From Solirubrobacter sp963724195 (GTDB taxonomy: Bacteria > Actinomycetota > Thermoleophilia > Solirubrobacterales > Solirubrobacteraceae): a stretch of DNA of 64,000 nt. The DNA lies in assembly GCA_963724195.1 (NCBI GenBank), contig CAVRTQ010000016.1, forward strand, positions 186,001 to 250,000. The letters are read 5' to 3'. The position numbers and the translations under genes are program-made. Under the pieces are notes generated by a model that ran no database searches, was not told the DNA's origin, and saw nothing but the letters and a program-made list of their open reading frames with translations. Of this stretch, positions 38,270 through 46,938 are shown one piece after another (position 1 is the stretch's first letter; every line of letters starts with the position of its first letter).

Positions 38270-38875
38270 GTGACGGTCGCCCTCATCGCCACGGCGATCG
38301 TCGTCGTCGCCCTCCTGTGGGAGGTCACGATCCCGTACTTCGAGCGCCGCGGGGAAGCGCGCCGGGTCCGCAAGGCCGCCATCGAGGCCGGCCAGATCAG
38401 CGCGCACGACCCCGGCCGGGACCGGCGGGCCGAGCAGCGCGCGAAAGAGCTCCTGAAGTCCTGCGTGAACGAGGAGGAGTGGGAGATGTACCGGGACCTG
38501 GGCCTCATCCGGGTCTGGGGCGCGGAGAACCTGGACAAGGAGCTCCGCGGCGTCCCGTACGCCTACCTGATCTACCCGCACAAGCCGATCGTGGCCTACC
38601 TGCCGCAGACCGGCCGCCTGCTCAACGAGTACTGCGTCGAGTTCCCGGACGAGTCCAAGCCCTACGGCAGCTCCCGGCTGCCCGACTCCGACGACATGCT
38701 CGCCAAGTGGATGGCGCTCAAGGGCGACGAACGCCGCCTCATCTCCTCCGCCAACATGCACCTGCCGGGCCGCCAAGTGGACCCGAAGCAGATCCAGCGC
38801 GACATCTGGCGCCTCGGGCGCTGGGAGCGCGAGCGCCTCGAGCGCACGCGACGCACCTCCAGCGGCGCGGCGTAA
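38270..38875 (+). CDS. Membrane-anchored protein of unknown function
   Basis: GTG start. The 201-residue product has an N-terminal hydrophobic segment (residues 3-20, ALIATAIVVVALLWEVTI) and a basic cytoplasmic-type domain: AEQRAKELLKSCVNEEEWEM, YRDLGLIRVWGA, VPYAYLIYPHKPIVAYLPQT and DSDDMLAKWMALKGDERRLI. It looks conserved (coherent codon use and clear secondary structure), but I cannot name the family. It is 11 nt upstream of ilvD. Confidence 0.65.
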   Translation: MTVALIATAIVVVALLWEVTIPYFERRGEARRVRKAAIEAGQISAHDPGRDRRAEQRAKELLKSCVNEEEWEMYRDLGLIRVWGAENLDKELRGVPYAYLIYPHKPIVAYLPQTGRLLNEYCVEFPDESKPYGSSRLPDSDDMLAKWMALKGDERRLISSANMHLPGRQVDPKQIQRDIWRLGRWERERLERTRRTSSGAA

Positions 38876-38886
38876 CGATCGCGCAG

Positions 38887-40554
38887 ATGGACCTCAAGCA
38901 CCGCTCTCGGGCACTGACCGAGGGCCGTGACCGCGCGGCTGCTCGCGCGTACCTGAAGGGCATCGGCTACGACGACGAGGCGCTGAGCAAGCCCATCATC
39001 GGCGTCGCGAACACGTGGATCGAGACGATGCCGTGCAACTTCCACCTGCGCGCGCTCGCCAAGTTCGTCAAGGACGGGATCAAGGCCGCGGGCGGAACGC
39101 CGATGGAGTTCAACACGGTCGCGATCTCCGACGGCATCACGATGGGCACGTCCGGGATGAAGACGAGCCTGGTCTCCCGGGAAGTCGTCGCGGACAGCAT
39201 CGAGCTCGTCACGCTCGGCCATCTGTTCGACGCCGTGATCTGCCTGTGCGCGTGCGACAAGACGATCCCGGGGACCGTGATGGCGCTCGCCCGCCTCGAC
39301 GTGCCCGGCGTGATGCTCTACGGCGGCTCGATCCCGCCCGGCCATTACCAGGGCCGGGACATCACGATCATGGACGTGTTCGAGGCCGTCGGCGCGAACG
39401 CGGCCGGCAAGATCACCGACCAGGACCTGGCGGACATCGAAGCCGCGGCCAGCCCGGGCGCCGGCGCGTGCGGCGGCCAGTACACGGCCAACACGATGGC
39501 GATGGCGTTCGAGATGATGGGCATCAGCCCGATCGGCCCGAGCCTCACGCCCGCGCAGGACGCCACGAAGGCCGACCACGCCTTCGCCGCCGGCGAGCTC
39601 GTGATGGACGTCCTCAGACGCGGCCAGAAGCCGTCGGACCTGATCACGAAGGACAGCCTCGAGAACGCGATCCTCGCCGTCGCGGCGTCCGGTGGGTCCA
39701 CGAACGCCGTCCTGCACCTGCTCGCGGTGGCCCGGGAGGCGGGCGTCCCGCTCGACATCGACGACTTCGACCGGATCGCCGAGTCCAGCCCGAGCCTGTG
39801 CGACCTCAAGCCGGGCGGACGCTTCGTGGCCACCGACCTGCACGCGGCCGGCGGCACCGCCGTGCTCGCGCAGCGGCTCGTCGAGCTGGGCCTTCTGCAC
39901 GGCGACGCGCCGACCGTCACCGGCAAGTCGATCGGCCAGCACGCCGCCGAGGCCCAGGAGCAACCCGGCCAGGAAGTCATCCGCCCGCTCGACAACCCGA
40001 TCAAGAAGACCGGCGGCATCGCGATCCTCCGCGGCAACCTCGCGCCCGAAGGCAGCGTCGTGAAGCTCTCCGGCCACGAACGACGACATCACACCGGCCC
40101 CGCCCGCGTCTTCGAGGGCGAAGAGGCGTGCATGCAGGCGGTGACGCAGGGCCAGATCAACCCCGGCGACGTGGTCGTGATCCGCAACGAGGGCCCCGCG
40201 GGCGGCCCGGGCATGCGCGAGATGCTCGCCGTGACCGCCGCGATCGTGGGGGAAGGGCTCGGCGACAGCGTCGCCCTGCTCACCGACGGCCGCTTCTCCG
40301 GCGCCACGCGCGGCTTCATGGCCGGCCACATCGCCCCCGAGGCGGTCCACAAGGGCCCGATCGCCGCCGTGCAGGAGGGCGACACGATCACGATCGACGT
40401 GGACCAGCGCCGGATCGATCTCGACATCCCCGACGACGAGATCGCCCGGCGACTCGACGCCTACGAGCCGCCGCCCACGATGACCCGCGGCGTGCTCGGC
40501 AAGTACGCCCAGCAGGTCTCAAGCGCCAGCGAGGGCGCGATCACGCATCGATGA
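38887..40554 (+). CDS. ilvD: Dihydroxy-acid dehydratase IlvD
   Basis: The 555-residue enzyme dehydrates dihydroxy-acids in valine, isoleucine and leucine synthesis, using an Fe-S cluster. Motifs are IIGVANTWIETMPCNFHLRA (first cluster cysteine), ICLCACDKTIPGTVMALARL (second, CDKT), GAGACGGQYTANTMAMAFEM (third, GxCxGxxTANTM-like) and LLTDGRFSGATRGFMAGHIA near the C-terminus. The HERRHHTGPARVFEGEEA stretch is slightly divergent but in frame. It overlaps the convergent hydrolase by 14 nt. Confidence 0.96.
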   Translation: MDLKHRSRALTEGRDRAAARAYLKGIGYDDEALSKPIIGVANTWIETMPCNFHLRALAKFVKDGIKAAGGTPMEFNTVAISDGITMGTSGMKTSLVSREVVADSIELVTLGHLFDAVICLCACDKTIPGTVMALARLDVPGVMLYGGSIPPGHYQGRDITIMDVFEAVGANAAGKITDQDLADIEAAASPGAGACGGQYTANTMAMAFEMMGISPIGPSLTPAQDATKADHAFAAGELVMDVLRRGQKPSDLITKDSLENAILAVAASGGSTNAVLHLLAVAREAGVPLDIDDFDRIAESSPSLCDLKPGGRFVATDLHAAGGTAVLAQRLVELGLLHGDAPTVTGKSIGQHAAEAQEQPGQEVIRPLDNPIKKTGGIAILRGNLAPEGSVVKLSGHERRHHTGPARVFEGEEACMQAVTQGQINPGDVVVIRNEGPAGGPGMREMLAVTAAIVGEGLGDSVALLTDGRFSGATRGFMAGHIAPEAVHKGPIAAVQEGDTITIDVDQRRIDLDIPDDEIARRLDAYEPPPTMTRGVLGKYAQQVSSASEGAITHR

Positions 40555-41479
40555 ACTCGGAGAGCAGCCCGTTGAACCGGGACGGGCGCTCGAGCATGGA
40601 GAGATGGCCCGTGTCGTCGAACACGACGGCACGGGCGTTGCTGCCGATCAGCCGCTCGTACTCGTAGGCGTCCGCGACCGGGATCAGGATGTCGTTGCGG
40701 CCCCAGACGATCAGCACCGGGATCTCGATCTCAGCGAGCCGCTCGCGGTACGAGTAGTCGAGCACGGCGTCGAGCCCGCCCACGAACCCCGGCGTCCCCG
40801 CGCCGACGACCAGCTCGGAGGCCAGCGGCACCGACAGTCGCTCCGGGTAGCGCACGACGAGCTGCAGCGCCGCGCGCCGCAGCCGTGGGCGCGACGCGAC
40901 CGGCAGCTGCTTGACGCCCGCCCGCGCCGCACTGACCGCCATCAGGCGCCCGATCGCCATCACGGGCTCCTTCCACATGTGCTCGGCCGAGATCCCGGCC
41001 GCCGAGACGAGCACCAACTTCTGCACGCGCGTCGGGAAGGCCAACGCCAGCTCCGCCCCGATGAACCCGCCCATCGAGTTGCCGACGACCACCGGCGCCT
41101 CCACGTCCAACTGGGTGCAGAGCTGGTCGATCGCCCGGGCGAAGCTCTGGATCGAGATCCGGCCCGCCGGCATCTCCGACCCGCCGAACCCCGGCAGGTC
41201 GGGCGCCAGCACCCGGAAGCGATCCATGAAGGCCGGGATGTTGAGCAGCCAGTTCTGCCACAGCCCGCCGAGCCCGTGCAGGAACAGCAGCGGCGGCTTG
41301 TCCCCGCCGGTGTCGATGAAGTTGATCCGCTTGCCCAGGACGGTCTCGGTCCGGGTCAGCGACGGCCAGTCGACCGAGATCCAGGTCGAGTCGTCGCCGT
41401 CCGCGTAGTTCGGGTCGGGGCGGGAGCGCAGGAACGCGTTGGACGGGAGCGCCCGTACCTGCCCAAGGAAGCCCGGCAC
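40541..41479 (-). CDS. Alpha/beta-fold hydrolase
   Basis: The 312-residue protein has the oxyanion region PPLLFLHGLGGLWQNWLLNI, the nucleophile serine in VVVGNSMGGFIGAELAL, the acid in IVWGRNDILIPVADAYEYE and the histidine in DDTGHLSMLERPSRF. Together these form a complete triad. It belongs to the epoxide hydrolase/haloalkane dehalogenase/C-C hydrolase-type group; the substrate is unknown. GTG 41479 is chosen; it is divergent from the nucleotidase gene by 21 nt. Confidence 0.88.
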   Translation of the reverse strand: MPGFLGQVRALPSNAFLRSRPDPNYADGDDSTWISVDWPSLTRTETVLGKRINFIDTGGDKPPLLFLHGLGGLWQNWLLNIPAFMDRFRVLAPDLPGFGGSEMPAGRISIQSFARAIDQLCTQLDVEAPVVVGNSMGGFIGAELALAFPTRVQKLVLVSAAGISAEHMWKEPVMAIGRLMAVSAARAGVKQLPVASRPRLRRAALQLVVRYPERLSVPLASELVVGAGTPGFVGGLDAVLDYSYRERLAEIEIPVLIVWGRNDILIPVADAYEYERLIGSNARAVVFDDTGHLSMLERPSRFNGLLSEFIDA

Positions 41480-41500
41480 GCCGCTACCGTACCAACGCTC

Positions 41501-42046
41501 GTGCGCTTCGCGATCGACATCGACTCGACGCTGCACCCGTACTGGGACCAGCTGGCCGAGATCGCCAAACGCCGCTACGGCGTCGATCTGCCCTACGACA
41601 CGCAGTCCACGTGGGCGATCGACGCGCTCGCGCCCGAGCAGCTGAAGACGATCGTCGACGAGACCCACAGCCCGGAGCGCGTGCTCAACGCCGAGCCCTA
41701 CCCGGGCGCGGTCGAGGCCATCACGCGCTGGCACGAGCAGGGCCACTTCATCCACATCACGAGCCACCGGGCCACGGACACCCACGCCCAGACGGCCGAG
41801 TGGCTGGAGCAGATCGGCCTCCCGCACGACGACCTGTACTGCTCCTACGACAAGATCACGCGTTGCGTGGAGCTCCGGATCGACGTGCTGATCGACGACT
41901 CGCCCGACAACCTTCGGCGCGCCGCCGAAGTGGGTATCACGGCGGCAACGCTCGAGCACCCGTGGAACCGGGACCTGCCCGACGTCATCTCCGCCCCCGA
42001 TTGGCCCACGCTGGCCCGCTGCTTGGAGCCGCACCTGCTGACGTGA
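41501..42046 (+). CDS. HAD-superfamily 5'-nucleotidase-like phosphatase
   Basis: The 181-residue protein starts VRFAIDIDSTLHPYWDQLAE, with the HAD nucleophile/acid motif DIDST, then HITSHRATDTHAQTAEWLEQ (motif II threonine or serine), YDKITRCVELRIDVLIDDSP (lysine and the acidic motif IV DDSPDN). It resembles the NT5C deoxyribonucleotidase family, which dephosphorylates nucleoside monophosphates. GTG start. The stop overlaps the next gene (GTGA), starting a three-gene operon. Confidence 0.82.
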   Translation: MRFAIDIDSTLHPYWDQLAEIAKRRYGVDLPYDTQSTWAIDALAPEQLKTIVDETHSPERVLNAEPYPGAVEAITRWHEQGHFIHITSHRATDTHAQTAEWLEQIGLPHDDLYCSYDKITRCVELRIDVLIDDSPDNLRRAAEVGITAATLEHPWNRDLPDVISAPDWPTLARCLEPHLLT

Positions 42047-42861
42047 AGGAACTCGAACCCCCGCCCGACCATCGCGCGTACCTGCCGGCCATCGAGCCGG
42101 AGCGCCAGGTCACCGACTGGGGCCGCTCGGAGCGCGTCGAGGGCTTCTTCGACCGCACGATCTACGACTTCCTCTACCACTACTGGTTCCGGGTCGAGGT
42201 CGACGGCATCGAGCACGTGCCGACGACCGGCGGCGCGCTGCTGGTCTCCAACCACTCCGGCGCGCTCCCGCCCGATGCGTCGATGATCGCCAAGGCGATC
42301 AAGGAGGAGCACACCCGGCCGCGCCCGCTGCACTTGACCGTCGAGCACTTCTTCAAGGGCTATCCGGGATTGAGCCTGCTCGTCGCCAAGCTCGGCGGCG
42401 TGCCCGCCCATCCGGCGAACGTCCACCGCCTGCTCTATGACGAGGAGCAGCTCGTGCTCGTGTTCCCCGAGGGGCGCAAGGGCACCGAGAAGCTCTACAA
42501 GGACCGCTACCGCCTGCAGCGCTTCGGCCGCGGCGGCTTCGTGGAGTCCGCGATGCGCGCGAAGGCCCCGATCGTCCCCGTCGCGCTCGTGGGCGCGGAG
42601 GAGGCGATGCCGATCTTCGCCCACCTCAACCCGCTGCGCAGGCTCACCGGCCTGATCTACGTCCCGGTGATCCCCGCGCCCGGCTATTTGCCCGCGAAGT
42701 TCTTCATCCGCTTCCTGGAGCCGATCCCCACCGACCAGTGGGGCGAGGAGCCGTGGAACGACAAGGGCCTGGTGCAGACGGTGGCCGAGGAGGTCCGTGC
42801 CCGGATCCAGGAGGAGCTGTACGCGATGCTCGCCGAGCGCAAGTCGGTGTGGCTCGGATGA
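42043..42861 (+). CDS. PlsC-like lysophospholipid/glycerophosphate acyltransferase
   Basis: The 272-residue protein has the acyltransferase block I LLVSNHSGALPPDASMIAKA (a longer spacing than the usual HxxxxD, as in some actinobacterial members), and block III LVFPEGRKGTEK with the substrate-binding glutamate, then IVPVALVGAEEAMPI. It should acylate a lysophospholipid or related lipid at the membrane. It overlaps both neighbours (GTGA and ATGA). Confidence 0.88.
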   Translation: MKELEPPPDHRAYLPAIEPERQVTDWGRSERVEGFFDRTIYDFLYHYWFRVEVDGIEHVPTTGGALLVSNHSGALPPDASMIAKAIKEEHTRPRPLHLTVEHFFKGYPGLSLLVAKLGGVPAHPANVHRLLYDEEQLVLVFPEGRKGTEKLYKDRYRLQRFGRGGFVESAMRAKAPIVPVALVGAEEAMPIFAHLNPLRRLTGLIYVPVIPAPGYLPAKFFIRFLEPIPTDQWGEEPWNDKGLVQTVAEEVRARIQEELYAMLAERKSVWLG

Positions 42862-43895
42862 GCCGCGTCCTCATCACCGGCCTGTCCAGCTACTGGGGTG
42901 GCCGGCTCGCGCAGGAGCTGGAGACCGACGCGTCGGTGGAGGTGATCGTCGGCGTCTCCACGGACGACCCGAACTGCCCGCTCGAGCGCACCGAGTTCGT
43001 CCGCATGGGCACGCATCACGCGCTGCTGCGCCGGATCGTGCACGCCGCCGAGATCGACACCGTGATCGACACTCGCCTCGTCGTGGACTCGGCGACCGCC
43101 CCGGCCCGGGTCGCGCACGAGCAGAACGTCATCGGGACGATGAACATCCTGGCCGCGTGCGGCGGCCCGGACTCGCCGGTGAAGAAGGTCGTCTTCAAGT
43201 CGAGCGCCCACTACTACGGCTGCGAGCGCGACGACCCGAGCTTCTTCACCGAGGACATGCGGCGCCCGCACCCGCCGCGCACCCGGCTGGAGAGCGACAT
43301 CGTCGAGGCCGACGACGCCGTCCGCGGCTTCGCCGAGCGCAACCCGGGCGTCACCGTGACCACGCTGCGCTTCTGCAACGGTCTCGGTCCGGACCTGCAC
43401 AACTCGCACAGCCGGCTGCTCGGCCTGCCCGCCGTGCCCGGCATCCTCGGCTTCGACCCGCGCTACCAGTTCATCCACGAGGACGACATCGTCGGGGCGC
43501 TCCATCACGCCGCGACCAACGAGCTGCCCGGGATCTACAACGCCGCGCCGGACGGGGTGCTGGCGCTGAGCGAGGTCGCGAGCCTGCTCGGCAAGCCGTA
43601 CGCGCCGCTGCTGCCGCCCTGGGGGACGAGCCTGGCGACCAGGGCGACGAACCTGCTCGGCGTCCGCGTGCCGGACGAGGTCCGCCAACAGCTCCGCTAC
43701 GGGCGCGGCCTGGACAACCGCCGGCTCAAGCTCAGCGGCTTCCGCTTCGGACTCACGACGCGGGAGACCGTGCAAGCGTTTGCGGCCGCGCTGCGCCTGG
43801 CTCCGCTCCGCGAGAGCGGCCAAGCGCCATATCGCTACGAGCGCGAAGTGGAGGAGTTCCTCCGCTGGTCGCCGAGCGTCCGACGCCCTGAGTAA
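42858..43895 (+). CDS. NAD(P)-dependent epimerase/dehydratase (extended SDR)
   Basis: The 345-residue protein has an N-terminal Rossmann motif RVLITGLSSYWGGRLAQELE, a catalytic region KKVVFKSSAHYYGCERDDP (S and YY) without a clear YxxxK, FCNGLGPDLHN, and YQFIHEDDIVGALHHAATNE. It looks like an extended SDR that modifies sugar or lipid head groups, but the weak active-site lysine makes activity uncertain. The ATGA overlap with the acyltransferase suggests a shared lipid-related pathway. Confidence 0.82.
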   Translation: MSRVLITGLSSYWGGRLAQELETDASVEVIVGVSTDDPNCPLERTEFVRMGTHHALLRRIVHAAEIDTVIDTRLVVDSATAPARVAHEQNVIGTMNILAACGGPDSPVKKVVFKSSAHYYGCERDDPSFFTEDMRRPHPPRTRLESDIVEADDAVRGFAERNPGVTVTTLRFCNGLGPDLHNSHSRLLGLPAVPGILGFDPRYQFIHEDDIVGALHHAATNELPGIYNAAPDGVLALSEVASLLGKPYAPLLPPWGTSLATRATNLLGVRVPDEVRQQLRYGRGLDNRRLKLSGFRFGLTTRETVQAFAAALRLAPLRESGQAPYRYEREVEEFLRWSPSVRRPE

Positions 43896-43966
43896 CCTGA
43901 CTGACCAGCCAGTGTCCTTGCAGGGGTACCGCACCTCTGTCCCGCGTCTTACCATTGCCGAGCCCC

Positions 43967-45007
43967 ATGCGTACTCGACTGATCGTCATTGCCTCATTGC
44001 TCGTCGTCATCGGCCTTGGCGGTCTCGCTGCCGTGTACTTCTACGACCAGTCCAAGCAGGACCTGGTCGCTGAAGGCGTCAAGGTCAACGGTGTGCCCAT
44101 CGGCGGGCTCACCCGCGTGCAGGCGGAGCAGAAGCTCTCCGCCTCACTGCTGAAGCCGCTGGACCGCCCCGTGAAGGTCTCCTACAAGGACCGCACGTTC
44201 ACGCTCACCCAGAAAGCCGCGTCGATCGGGATCGACATCCGCGGCTCGGTGGACAAGGCGCTCAAGCGCTCGCAGCAGGGGGACATGTTCTCCCGCGCGT
44301 GGCGCAACGTGCGCAACGAGTCCCTCGACACGGAGCTGGCGGCCGACGTCAGTTACAACAAGCCGGCGATCGACAAGCTCGTCAAGCGCGTCCAGAAGGC
44401 GCTGGACCGCAAGGCCAAGGACGCGAACCTGGACCTCAGCGAGGGCTTCAAGGAGCCCACGCGGTCCAAGACGGGGCTGCGCGTGAAGTACAACTCGCTG
44501 GCCAAGGACCTCGAGCAGACGTTGCTCACGCCGAACAAGACCGAGGCGGTCAAGGTCAAGACCACGGTCGTCCAGCCCAAGGTCTCCACGAAGCAGATCG
44601 CGGAGAAGTACCCGGCGATCCTGGTGGCCGACCGCAAGAACTTCAAGCTGCGGCTCTACAAGAACCTCAAGCTGGCGAAGACGTACGGGATCGCGGTGGG
44701 CAAGGTGGGCATGGACACGCCGGCCGGCCTCTACAACATCCAGAACAAGGCCGTCAACCCGGCCTGGCACGTCCCGAACTCCGACTGGGCCGGCGACCTG
44801 GCCGGCAAGGTCATCGCCGGCGACGACCCCTCGAACCCGATCAAGGCCCGCTGGCTCGGGATCTACGACGGCGTGGGCATCCACGGCACCTCCGACGACG
44901 CGTCGATCGGCTCGGCCGCCTCGCACGGCTGCCTGCGGATGCACATCCCGGACGTCGAGGAGCTCTACGAGCAGGTTCCCGTGGGCGCGCCCATCTACAT
45001 CGCCTAA
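43967..45007 (+). CDS. L,D-transpeptidase with peptidoglycan-binding-4-like domain
   Basis: The 346-residue protein has an N-terminal signal or anchor (residues 5-26, LIVIASLLVVIGLGGLAAVY), a VanW-type binding domain (VNGVPIGGLTRVQAEQKLSA), and a YkuD/ErfK catalytic domain. Catalytic-domain motifs are KNFKLRLYKNLKLAKTYGIA, TPAGLYNIQNKAVNPAW, GVGIHGTSDDASIGSAASHG and SHGCLRM with the catalytic cysteine. It cross-links peptidoglycan outside the membrane by 3-3 bonds. ATG 43967 is chosen. It is followed by a family A repeat. Confidence 0.92.
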   Translation: MRTRLIVIASLLVVIGLGGLAAVYFYDQSKQDLVAEGVKVNGVPIGGLTRVQAEQKLSASLLKPLDRPVKVSYKDRTFTLTQKAASIGIDIRGSVDKALKRSQQGDMFSRAWRNVRNESLDTELAADVSYNKPAIDKLVKRVQKALDRKAKDANLDLSEGFKEPTRSKTGLRVKYNSLAKDLEQTLLTPNKTEAVKVKTTVVQPKVSTKQIAEKYPAILVADRKNFKLRLYKNLKLAKTYGIAVGKVGMDTPAGLYNIQNKAVNPAWHVPNSDWAGDLAGKVIAGDDPSNPIKARWLGIYDGVGIHGTSDDASIGSAASHGCLRMHIPDVEELYEQVPVGAPIYIA

Positions 45008-45013
45008 TACGAA

Positions 45014-45053
45014 GGCGGGACAACCCCTCCGCCCCACCCCGATCATCCGACCT
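45014..45053 (+). repeat. Family A dispersed repeat, copy 3
   Basis: The 25-nt core is at 45029-45053. GGCGG (45014-45018) and the core's CCGCC (45029-45033) flank 10 nt and could pair. It lies 7 nt after the L,D-transpeptidase stop and 36 nt before the sigma-factor start. Confidence 0.85.
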
Positions 45054-45088
45054 TGTGAACCTGCAGGGATGACCGGACACATGGGGAT

Positions 45089-45627
45089 GTGAGCCCCACC
45101 CGCCAAGCCCGCTTCGAAGCGCTCTTCAACGAGCACTACGGGCCGTGCACCGCTACGCGCTGCGGCGCGCCGAGCCGCCGCTGGCCGAGGAGGTCGTCAA
45201 CGAGGCGTTCCTCGTCGCCTGGCGCCGGCTCGACGAGGTGCCCGAGGAGCCGTTGCCGTGGCTGTACGGCACGGCCAAGCACGTCCTCGCCAACCGTCGC
45301 CGGGACGCCGCCCGCCATGCCCGCCGGATCGGCGCCGCGGCCGCCGAGTCCGGCGCCCGTGATGCCGCGCGCGATCCGGCCGAGCGCCTCGCGGAGCGCG
45401 ACGCCGCGCTGCGCGCCTTCACCGGCCTCAGCGAACCCGACCGCGAGGCGCTGCGCCTCGTCGCCTGGGAGCGCCTGAGCCTCGCCGAAGCGGCCCGCGC
45501 CGCCGGCGTGAGCCGCCCAGCGTTCGCCATGCGCGTCCACCGCGCGCGCCGCCGTCTCGCCGCGCGCCTGCGCGACCAGGACGCCGCCCTCGACCTCGAC
45601 TTTCCTTTGGAGCCGGCCGATGTCTGA
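45089..45627 (+). CDS. ECF-type RNA polymerase sigma factor, one frameshift
   Basis: GTG 45089 gives SPTRQARFEALFNEHYGP, then a one-base break near 45142 and VHRYALRRAEPPLAEEVVNE, AFLVAWRRLDEVPEEPLPWL and YGTAKHVLANRRRDAARHAR (region 2). AFTGLSEPDREALRLVAWER and LSLAEAARAAGVSRPAFAMR form region 4 with its helix-turn-helix. It should direct RNA polymerase to an unknown regulon. It overlaps the next gene, a probable anti-sigma or sigma-linked protein. Confidence 0.85.
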
Positions 45628-46528
45628 TCCCGTTCTCGAGTTGCGCGAGTCCGATCCCGCGGCGCACGCTCGCACCGCGCCGCCGCGCGACGTGTTCGAG
45701 CGCATCGTGGCCACGCCGCTGCAGGCGCCGCGCCCGCCGCGCCGGCGTGTGCCGCGGATCGCGCTCGGCGCGGCTGCCCTCGCCGCGGCCGCGGTGGTCG
45801 CCTTCGCCGCGCTCCCCGGCGGCGACAACGCGCCCGGGCCGATCCGGGCGAGCCTCGCCGAGCGCGCGTTCGCCGCGACCGCGCCCCAGCCGGACTCGAT
45901 CACCTACACGGAGACGACCACCGTCCAGACCGGGAACCCGCGCACCGAGAGCTACGACAAGCTGCGCCAGTGGCAGTACGGCGACCGGATGCACAACTTC
46001 ATGGAGACCCGTCAGCCGCGGGGCGAGTGGGTCTACGAGCACGACCAGAACGGCGCCACGATCCGCACGCTGATGCGCAACGACAAGGGCGGCAAGGAGT
46101 TCCAGGTCACCCACAAGACCGACCCGGGCTGGGACCAGGAGGAGCTCGAATCGGGCTTCAAGGCCGGCGTGACGACCCTGGTGGACACGTTCCGCGAAGC
46201 GCATCCGCGGCGCGCGAGGACCTGGGGGAGACCACGTTCAACGGCAAGCGCGCCCACGCGTACCGTGCCGAGCGGACCTCGCAACGCGATGCCGCCCGGC
46301 GTCACCGTCTACTACGTCGATCCCGAGACGGCGGAGCCGCTCGGCAGCAAGACGACGATCACCGGCTTCGAGCCGAAGGTCAAAGACGGCAAGCTCGTGG
46401 CGGGCGAGCCGCAGGACCCGATCACGGTCACGACGACCGTCGACCGCTACGACCACCTCGAGCCGACGCCCGAGAACCTGAAGCTCCTCGACGCGCCGAA
46501 CATCGACGCGGCGCAGCAGAAACGCTAG
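45620..46528 (+). CDS. Probable sigma-linked membrane protein (anti-sigma-like), frameshifted in the middle
   Basis: The cytoplasmic N-terminus (DPVLELRESDPAAHARTAPP) is followed by a single membrane segment (about residues 45-67, RIALGAAALAAAAVVAFAAL) and an exported domain (SITYTETTTVQTGNPRTESY and PGVTVYYVDPETAEPLGSKT). Between 46205 and 46285 the reading shifts and returns: REDLGETTFNGKRAHAYRAE in the alternate frame is the true sequence. The 8-nt overlap with the sigma gene suggests it regulates that factor. It is not a zinc-binding anti-sigma. Its TAG shares CTAG with the next gene. Confidence 0.65.
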   Translation: MSDPVLELRESDPAAHARTAPPRDVFERIVATPLQAPRPPRRRVPRIALGAAALAAAAVVAFAALPGGDNAPGPIRASLAERAFAATAPQPDSITYTETTTVQTGNPRTESYDKLRQWQYGDRMHNFMETRQPRGEWVYEHDQNGATIRTLMRNDKGGKEFQVTHKTDPGWDQEELESGFKAGVTTLVDTFREAHPRRARTWGRPRSTASAPTRTVPSGPRNAMPPGVTVYYVDPETAEPLGSKTTITGFEPKVKDGKLVAGEPQDPITVTTTVDRYDHLEPTPENLKLLDAPNIDAAQQKR

Positions 46529-46833
46529 ACGGAGAAGGGGCCGGGGGCGACCCCGGCCTCGCCGCCGTCGACCTGCTCGGGGGCGACTTCCTCCCATCCG
46601 CCTTCCAGCAGGGAGGCATGATGGTCCGAATGGCGAATGGCAAGGGTGCCGATGAACACGCCTTTCGTCTGCTTGCGCAGGACCGCGTACCACAGGGTGC
46701 TCGCGTCCCGGTCCCCGCGTACGGGATGCCAGGGCCGCGGCGGCAGGTCGATCCCGTTCGCCACGCCGAGCTCCACGAGCCGGCTGAGGGTGGCGATCTG
46801 ACCCGATGACGTGTCGATGAAGAACGCGCTCAC
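46525..46833 (-). CDS. Small protein of unknown function
   Basis: GTG 46833 follows GGAGGAA. The 102-residue product reads SAFFIDTSSGQIATLSRLVE, RPWHPVRGDRDASTLWYAVL, RKQTKGVFIGTLAIRHSDHH and a tail. No family is recognised. The minus-strand stop overlaps that of the plus-strand gene through a shared CTAG, and the gene is divergent from xerC. Confidence 0.5.
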   Translation of the reverse strand: MSAFFIDTSSGQIATLSRLVELGVANGIDLPPRPWHPVRGDRDASTLWYAVLRKQTKGVFIGTLAIRHSDHHASLLEGGWEEVAPEQVDGGEAGVAPGPFSV

Positions 46834-46880
46834 TTCCTCCCAGGGTACGGCGGCTCGGCGATGACGGAGCCCGCGCCCGC

Positions 46881-46903
46881 GGGATCGCCCCCTGGGCGAT
46901 CCC
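46881..46903 (+). promoter_or_regulatory. Perfect hairpin upstream of xerC
   Basis: GGGATCGCCC (46881-46890), loop CCT, GGGCGATCCC (46894-46903). The stem core ATCGCCC-3 nt-GGGCGAT is the same as in the hairpin after yceD (14815-14837). It supports placing the xerC start downstream. Confidence 0.5.
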
Positions 46904-46938
46904 GACAGCCGAACGAGCCCGCAGGGCGAGGCTCCGCC

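Noticed and set aside
46861..46938. Longer N-terminus for xerC from ATG 46861
   Set aside because: The added 26 residues come from a perfect hairpin and are proline/glycine-rich; GTG 46939 gives the normal XerC length.
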